NCBI GenBank assembly: GCA_040384645.1
Contig: JAZKIX010000105.1
Span: 1-47,555, forward strand
Source of the DNA: JAZKIX01 sp040384645
GTDB taxonomy: Bacteria > Pseudomonadota > Gammaproteobacteria > Burkholderiales > Burkholderiaceae_D
Direction of reading: 5' to 3'
DNA: 47,555 nt
Shown here: in pieces, positions 42,738 to 47,555 of the stretch
How positions within the stretch are numbered: the stretch's first letter is position 1
Layout of the letters: each line of letters begins with the position of its first letter
Position numbers and translations under genes: made by a program
Notes under the pieces: model-generated
The model's input: the letters and a program-made list of their open reading frames with translations, nothing else
What the model was told of the DNA's origin: nothing
Databases searched by the model: none

Positions 42738-44027
42738 ATGAATCCACAATTGTTGTTTTGGGTGCCGGCAGCATTACGCATGATATTGCTGCTGCTGGGT
42801 GCCATCGCCAGCTGGTTTTTTTGGGGGCCGATAGTAGGACTGGTGGTCGGCCTGATTTCGATGGCGGGCATGGTGGTGTTGCAACTGCACTATTTGTATC
42901 AGCTCGGCGATTGGCTCGACAGCCCTACGACAGCCAAGCTGCCGGACGGCTGGGGCGCCTGGACCGATGTGTTTTCGCGCTTGTACCGCTTGCGCCGCGA
43001 CGATGAAAAACATCAGGCAGAACTGACCGAATGGCTGGCACGTTTCCGCCAAGCGATGCACCTATTGCCGGACGGCGTGGTCATCATGGACGACGTGCTA
43101 TTTCTAGAGTGGTGCAATCCCGCCGCCGAACAACATCTTGGTCTGACACAGGAGCGCGATAAGGGCATGCGCGTGACCAATTTGATCCGCAGCCCGGATT
43201 TCATCGATTACATCATCCTGGGTCGCTACGAACAACCGCTGACCCTGAATCTGCGCGGCCGCAAGTTGGTATTGCATATCATCCCCTTTGAAAACCGGCG
43301 CCAGATCATGGTCACACATGATGCGACTGAATCGGACCGGATTGAAATGATGCGGCGCGATTTTATTGCCAATGCGTCGCATGAATTGCGCACGCCGCTG
43401 ACGGTGATCAACGGTTTTCTGGAAATTGCTTCCTCGCAGCCGAATCTGGATGCGCAAACCCGGCTGGGTCATTTGAAGTTGATGACGGAACAAGGCCAGC
43501 GCATGCAGCATTTGATCGAGGACATGCTGACGCTGACGCGGCTGGAATCGATCGACTATCCAATCCGGCCGGAACCGGTGCAAATTGCCGTATTGCTGGA
43601 GCAAATTTTGCGCGAAGCGCGTGCGCTATCCGGCGAACGCCATCTGATCACGCTGGAAGTCAACGGCCCTGATATCAGCGGCAGCACGGAAGAATTGCGT
43701 AGCGCCTTCAGCAATCTGGTGATCAACGCGGTCCGCTATACGCCGGAAGGTGGGGCCATCAAAATGCTTTGGCAAGTTTGCGAGAGCGGACCGCAATTTG
43801 TGGTGCAAGACAATGGCATCGGCATCAGCCCGGAACATATCTCACGCCTGACAGAGCGCTTCTATCGCGTCGATAAAAGCCGTTCACGCGAAACCCAGGG
43901 CACCGGCTTGGGATTGGCCATCGTGAAGCATGTGTTGCTGCGCCATGCAGCAGTACTCGTGATCGAATCGCAACTGGGGCGGGGCAGTACTTTCTCGGTT
44001 CGTTTTTCCCGCATCGTGACCGCCTAA
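42738..44027 (+). CDS. phoR: phosphate regulon sensor kinase PhoR
   Basis: The 429-aa protein starts with two membrane helices (~8-52) and no large periplasmic loop, as in classical PhoR. A PAS domain (MHLLPDGVVIMDDVLFLEWC) comes next, then the HisKA dimerisation domain with H215 in FIANASHELRTPLTVINGFL. The ATPase domain has the N box (NLVINAVRYTPEGGAIKMLW), G1 (VVQDNGIGISPEHI), F box (RFYRVDKSRSRETQ) and G2 (GTGLGLAIVKHVLLRH). It phosphorylates PhoB on phosphate limitation and is held in check by PstSCAB-PhoU. Confidence 0.95.
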   Translation: MNPQLLFWVPAALRMILLLLGAIASWFFWGPIVGLVVGLISMAGMVVLQLHYLYQLGDWLDSPTTAKLPDGWGAWTDVFSRLYRLRRDDEKHQAELTEWLARFRQAMHLLPDGVVIMDDVLFLEWCNPAAEQHLGLTQERDKGMRVTNLIRSPDFIDYIILGRYEQPLTLNLRGRKLVLHIIPFENRRQIMVTHDATESDRIEMMRRDFIANASHELRTPLTVINGFLEIASSQPNLDAQTRLGHLKLMTEQGQRMQHLIEDMLTLTRLESIDYPIRPEPVQIAVLLEQILREARALSGERHLITLEVNGPDISGSTEELRSAFSNLVINAVRYTPEGGAIKMLWQVCESGPQFVVQDNGIGISPEHISRLTERFYRVDKSRSRETQGTGLGLAIVKHVLLRHAAVLVIESQLGRGSTFSVRFSRIVTA

Positions 44028-44264
44028 GAGCCTATTCCAGTAGGGAACCTGGTCGGATTGCATGGAGAAAGCTGGGCACGCAAGGCAATGACGAGTCCTA
44101 ATGGTATGGGCTCCTAGTATGATGCTGCCTCAGGCCGCACTTTTTGGCGCCATTGAGTTTCATATAGTTGCGTCAACCTTACCCTTGTGCCACAGCATTG
44201 CGCCGTGCAAGATCGGCTACAATCGCTGCTGGCCGCTGCTTCGCCTTGTGTATTGGTTAAATTG

Positions 44265-44355
44265 TGGGGGTATAGGGCATTTTATGCCTTTACTCGCAAG
44301 GTTTTATTGCCTCATTTTATATACACCTGGTAGTATATTTTTGCTGCAGAACTGC
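44265..44355 (-). repeat. dispersed intergenic repeat, copy 7, inverted (core 44265-44337)
   Basis: Read on the minus strand the core starts TATACTACCAGGTGTATATA, has TGCG at 44298-44295 and ends CCCTATACCCCCA. The inner hairpin is GGCAT/ATGCC around AAA. It is the only inverted copy and lies in the 387 bp between phoR and the patatin gene. The remainder of that space (44028-44264) holds no gene that I can support. Confidence 0.85.
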
Positions 44356-44414
44356 TGGCGCGGCATTCGATCCCCTTATTTCCTTATTGTCGAAAGACAC
44401 ATCAGACTGTTCGC

Positions 44415-45329
44415 ATGCCTTTATCTCGCTTGAATTCGGTAGCTTCACTCATTTTTTTTGGCCTTTTGTCCGCATGCCAAACGCCCGTAGCGCCACCGCC
44501 GATCTCACAAAATGGCAAGGATTTGCCAAAGCCGGCGCGTATTGTCAAAGTCGGTCTGGCGCTGGGCGGCGGCGCCGCACGCGGCTTTGCCCATATCGGC
44601 GTGATCAAGGCCTTGGAAGCGCAGGGCATTGTGCCCGATTACGTGGTCGGCACTAGCGCCGGTAGCTTGGTAGGCGCCTTGTATGCCGCCGGCAATAATG
44701 GTTTCGCCTTGCAAAAAATGGGGCTTGAGATGGAAGAGGCCGCGATTTCAGACTGGTCAGTGCCCTTGTTTGCCAAAACTTCTGGCATGTTGAAGGGAGA
44801 GGCACTACAAAATTACGTGAATAAAGCCGTCAATAACGTCCCGCTTGAAAAATTGAAAATGTCTTTTGGTGCCGTCGCAACTGACCTCAATACCGGCTCG
44901 CCGATCCTGTTCCAGCGCGGAAATACCGGGCTGGCGGTACGCGCATCGTCGGCAGTGCCGAGTTTGTTCCAACCGGTCAAGATTGGCGAACACAATTATG
45001 TCGATGGTGGTTTAGTGTCACCGGTACCAGTGCGCTTTGCGCGGGACATGGGTGCCGATTTTGTGATTGCAGTGAATATTTCAGCGCAGCCCGATGTGCA
45101 AGCCGCGGTCAGTTCGGTCGAGATCATGCTGCAAACCTTTGCCATCATGGGGCAGCGGATCAATCACTACGAATTGAAGGAGGCCGATATCGTGATCCAG
45201 CCGAATCTGGGTGCGATGAAAGGAAACGATTTTGCCGGCCGCAATCTGGCGATTTTGGCCGGTGAACAAGCGGTGTCGGCAGCGATGCCGCAAATCAAAC
45301 AAAAACTGAAAGCAATGCGCGAGCAATAA
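44415..45329 (+). CDS. patatin-like phospholipase, lipoprotein
   Basis: The 304-aa protein begins MPLSRLNSVASLIFFGLL with a lipobox, LLSAC21, so it should be membrane-anchored after export. The patatin fold is complete: the oxyanion GGGAARG at ~51-57, nucleophile S81 in GTSAGSLVGALYAAG, and D197 in NYVDGGLVSPVPVRFARDMG. The family hydrolyses lipid acyl esters; RssA-like proteins are close relatives. It ends 11 bp from the convergent NlpC/P60 gene. The inverted repeat lies just upstream of its start. Confidence 0.92.
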   Translation: MPLSRLNSVASLIFFGLLSACQTPVAPPPISQNGKDLPKPARIVKVGLALGGGAARGFAHIGVIKALEAQGIVPDYVVGTSAGSLVGALYAAGNNGFALQKMGLEMEEAAISDWSVPLFAKTSGMLKGEALQNYVNKAVNNVPLEKLKMSFGAVATDLNTGSPILFQRGNTGLAVRASSAVPSLFQPVKIGEHNYVDGGLVSPVPVRFARDMGADFVIAVNISAQPDVQAAVSSVEIMLQTFAIMGQRINHYELKEADIVIQPNLGAMKGNDFAGRNLAILAGEQAVSAAMPQIKQKLKAMREQ

Positions 45330-45340
45330 ATTGGTTGGGA

Positions 45341-45895
45341 TTATTTTTGGTCCGGATTGTTGATGCGGCGGGCGCCGTTAAACCGTTTTTTCCAATATGC
45401 GATATCCATGCTTTCGATTCGGACCTTGCCGCCTTTCGACGGCGAGTGGACGAACTTGTTGTCGCCCAGGTAAATTCCGACGTGTGAAAAGCTGCGTCGC
45501 AAAGTATTATAAAAAACCAGATCCCCCGGTTGCAGATTGGCGGTTTCCACCTGAGCGCCGACATGGCTGATTTCTTCCGCTGTGCGCGGCAAGATTGCAC
45601 CCCAGGATTCCTTGAAAACATAGCGCACCAGACCGCTGCAATCGAGGCCGCTTTCAGGCGAATTGCCGCCAAATTTATAACGTATACCAATCATCCCCAT
45701 TGCGCTGAGCGCCAAATCCGAAGCGCGGTGGCTGATATCTTCCAAAGTTACCAGGGATACCAAAGCGCCACTGGGTTCTGTTGTCTCGCTTGTTTCATCC
45801 GCCTTGGCAGATGCGCAGAATAAAAATCCAATCGCTAAAAGAGCGATCGCGACAAAAATCCGGGTAGGAAAATTGAATTGGTTAATTATTATCAT
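45341..45895 (-). CDS. NlpC/P60 cell-wall peptidase (Spr/MepS-like), secreted
   Basis: I choose the ATG at 45895 (MIIINQFNFPTRIFVAIALL), preceded by AAGG; the longer frame has an unlikely leader. The 184-aa protein has a signal peptide (LAIGFLFCASAKADE). The catalytic domain carries the cysteine in GLDCSGLVRYVFKESWGAIL, the first histidine in RSFSHVGIYLGDNKFVHSPS and the second polar residue in that region. Such enzymes cut peptidoglycan stem or cross-link peptides in the periplasm. No lipobox cysteine is evident. Confidence 0.9.
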   Translation of the reverse strand: MIIINQFNFPTRIFVAIALLAIGFLFCASAKADETSETTEPSGALVSLVTLEDISHRASDLALSAMGMIGIRYKFGGNSPESGLDCSGLVRYVFKESWGAILPRTAEEISHVGAQVETANLQPGDLVFYNTLRRSFSHVGIYLGDNKFVHSPSKGGKVRIESMDIAYWKKRFNGARRINNPDQK

Positions 45896-46083
45896 GACAA
45901 CCTTTTTCAATGTGACATTGCGGAATGTAAGCGAACCGGGCCATGCTGTCAAAGTATTTGCCTAATTGGCGTGCCGCTGTTTAGACTCATCCGATGCTGG
46001 TATTTTGATAAAGTCGGCGCAATTGCTTATCGTAAAATGACGCCTTCTTTACTCTTTCTTTTCAACACTTTTAAGGCAAAACA

Positions 46084-46491
46084 ATGCAATCCAAACTGAT
46101 GCTGACGCTCGACGATGTTAAAAAAATTGCAGCCGCTGCCGAAGCCAAAGCGAAAGAAAATAACTGGGCGGTGGTCATTGCTATCGTCGACGATGGCGGC
46201 CACTTGATGTGGTTGCAAAGGCTCGACGGCGTAGCGCCGATCTCGGCGCATATTGCGCCAGCCAAAGCCAAAACGGCTGCGTTGGGACGTCGTGAATCCA
46301 GAATATATGAAGAATTAATTAATAACGGCCGTTTTTCATTCATTACAGCACCGTTTATTGATGGAATGCTTGAAGGTGGCGTGCCCATCATGGTTGAGGG
46401 GCAATGTGTAGGCGCGGTCGGTGTTTCCGGTGTGAAATCGGCCGAAGATGCCGAGATTGCCAAGGCCGGGATCGCGGCGCTGGGACTTTGA
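46084..46491 (+). CDS. HbpS/GlcG-family heme-binding-like protein
   Basis: The 135-aa protein (MQSKLMLTLDDVKKIAAAAE) has AVVIAIVDDGGHLMWLQRLD, PAKAKTAALGRRESR and VPIMVEGQCVGAVGVSGV, followed by AEDAEIAKAGIAALG. This is the DUF336/GlcG-HbpS domain found alone in many bacteria. Some members bind heme or corrinoid, others sit in glycolate or diol metabolism; the role here is unknown. It has no signal peptide. The gene seems to stand alone before carA. Confidence 0.88.
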   Translation: MQSKLMLTLDDVKKIAAAAEAKAKENNWAVVIAIVDDGGHLMWLQRLDGVAPISAHIAPAKAKTAALGRRESRIYEELINNGRFSFITAPFIDGMLEGGVPIMVEGQCVGAVGVSGVKSAEDAEIAKAGIAALGL

Positions 46492-46583
46492 TGTGGGTGA
46501 ACGTTGTGGCTGCGTGGCGAGTTGGACCAAGGCAATAAGGTGCAATTTTTGTTCGTTGCCAGCCTTCCAGGTTAGGACGGCGG

Positions 46584-46613
46584 TTGCTGAAAGTGAGCTT
46601 TATGCGCTATAAT
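46584..46613 (+). promoter_or_regulatory. sigma-70 promoter of carA
   Basis: TTGCTG (46584-46589), an 18-bp spacer and a perfect TATAAT (46608-46613) lie ~150 bp before the carA start. This leaves a leader of about 140 nt with a GCCACACGCC/GGCGTGGC inverted repeat, which could take part in control. No leader peptide is certain. Confidence 0.75.
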
Positions 46614-46762
46614 TGCAAGGTTTAGCCATTCATACACACGCCGTAGCGCATACCACATCCATCTCCTAAATACGATTGTTTTACCGCCTGAGCCACACGC
46701 CCGGGCGACATGACGGTTGTTCTGGCGTGGCGCAGCTGCGGTAACACTTTCAGGAGTTACCC

Positions 46763-47555
46763 TTGCCGCCATTTTTTTCTGGCCACACCGTTCCAGCCAT
46801 TCTTGCGCTCGCTGACGGATCGATTTTCAAAGGTTTTTCAATTGGTGCAACCGGTCATACGATAGGCGAAGTGGTATTTAACACTTCCATGACCGGCTAT
46901 CAGGAAATCCTTACCGATCCCAGCTACAGCCGCCAGATTGTTACGCTGACGTACCCACACATAGGCAATACCGGCATTAATCTGGAAGATGTCGAATCCA
47001 GCCAGATCCATGCAGCCGGTTTGATTATTCGCGATTTGCCCTTGCTGGTATCGAATTTCCGCTCCACCCAAACGCTCTCCGGTTATCTTGTCGCCCAAAA
47101 CATCGTCGCGATTGCCGGTATCGATACCCGCAAGCTGACACGGATTTTGCGCGAAAAAGGTGCGCAAAGCGGTGCCATTCTGGTGGGTGAAGACGCAACC
47201 AAAGCTTTGGAATTGGCGAAATCATTCCCCGGATTGAGCGGCATGGATTTGGCTAAGGTCGTTTCCACAGCTAAATCCTATAGCTGGACTGAAACCGAAT
47301 GGGCGCTCGGCGTAGGTTACGGCGTGCAAACGGCGCACCAATTTCATGTGGTGGCCTTCGATTTCGGCGTCAAGCGCAATATCTTGCGTATGTTGGCAGA
47401 ACGGGGTTGCAAAGTGACGGTATTGCCGGCGCAAGCTTCGGCGGCTGACGCCATGGCATTACATCCAGATGGGATTTTCTTGTCCAACGGCCCTGGCGAT
47501 CCCGAGCCTTGCGATTACGCAGTCGCGTCGGCCAAGGCTTTGATCGAAAGCGGGA
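46763..47555 (+). CDS. carA: carbamoyl-phosphate synthase small subunit CarA (partial)
   Basis: I choose a TTG start at 46763, eight bases from AGGAG at 46752-46756. The window holds the first 264 codons: PAILALADGSIFKGFSIGAT, FNTSMTGYQEILTDPSYSRQ and TLTYPHIGNTGINLEDVES form the N-terminal CarA domain. FHVVAFDFGVKRNILRMLAE then opens the glutamine amidotransferase domain, and FLSNGPGDPEPCDYAVASAK follows; the catalytic cysteine lies beyond the edge. The enzyme takes ammonia from glutamine for carbamoyl phosphate, used in arginine and pyrimidine synthesis. carB is expected downstream. Confidence 0.95.
   Translation, partial: MPPFFSGHTVPAILALADGSIFKGFSIGATGHTIGEVVFNTSMTGYQEILTDPSYSRQIVTLTYPHIGNTGINLEDVESSQIHAAGLIIRDLPLLVSNFRSTQTLSGYLVAQNIVAIAGIDTRKLTRILREKGAQSGAILVGEDATKALELAKSFPGLSGMDLAKVVSTAKSYSWTETEWALGVGYGVQTAHQFHVVAFDFGVKRNILRMLAERGCKVTVLPAQASAADAMALHPDGIFLSNGPGDPEPCDYAVASAKALIESG

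Noticed and set aside
1..47555. CRISPR array, prophage, tRNA or rRNA genes
   Set aside because: I saw no regularly spaced repeats with unique spacers, no phage genes and no cloverleaf with TTCGA-type T-arm; the dispersed 73-bp family is spaced over kilobases and is not an array.

Overview
The window is a draft-assembly scaffold (six N runs at 329-338, 14808-14817, 20859-20868, 29520-29652, 30342-30351 and 32088-32097) from a betaproteobacterium, most likely Burkholderiales and probably Oxalobacteraceae (the Herminiimonas/Undibacterium/Janthinobacterium neighbourhood). The assignment is inferred from protein character and gene order: moaA-mobA-moeA beside rne, rne divergent from rluC-HAD-Rieske-S49 peptidase, and ppk1/sixA divergent from pstSCAB-phoU-phoBR. 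It does not come from a database search.

Layout. 1-2141: end of a Tad (Flp pilus) operon (tadB tail, tadC, TadE-like pseudopilin). 2180-2359: decayed IPTL-CTERM sorting-signal tail. 2678-8203 (minus): three overlapping glycosyltransferase genes, the first a 1156-residue multidomain enzyme. 8508-9770 (minus): AlaC-type aminotransferase. 10009-13741: DUF3455 lipoprotein, NAD(P)-binding epimerase-like protein, acyl-CoA:acetate CoA-transferase. 13910-14970 (minus): DUF2809 membrane protein and a disrupted small ORF. 15120-18241 (minus): molybdenum-cofactor operon moaA-mobA-moeA. 18500-21437 (minus): rne, then a 710-bp divergent leader and rluC with HAD phosphatase, Rieske protein and S49 peptidase. 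25435-25655: candidate small RNA. 25863-28139: SMP-30 lactonase-like gene divergent from a LacI-type repressor, with one identical 18-bp operator in front of each. 28341-29357: CorA/ZntB-type transporter. 29868-34306: ECF42-type sigma factor followed by GFA, VOC, GST, PhnB-like, DGPF (YCII) and VOC genes, with a promoter-like TGTCGA-N17-CGA in front of the first target. 34563-44027: phosphate block (sixA, ppk1, pstSCAB, phoU, phoB, phoR) with divergent Pho boxes. 44415-46491: patatin-like lipoprotein, NlpC/P60 hydrolase, HbpS/GlcG-like protein. 46763-end: start of carA.

The most unusual signal is a family of seven dispersed intergenic repeats of about 73 bp (cores at 2479, 13759, 15027, 25725, 29388, 34329 and, inverted, 44337). 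All seven align essentially without gaps. They contain an AT-rich hairpin whose lower stem changes in a compensatory way between copies, an invariant TGCG, a second hairpin-like segment and a terminal ATACCCCC-like tract. I do not recognise this family. Second in interest is the ECF42/DGPF/VOC locus. Two gap-adjacent oddities (a 16-bp direct repeat interrupting an ORF at 14671-14870, and an ABC-ATPase-like fragment fused to a VOC gene at 32098-32150) could be real insertions or scaffolding artefacts.
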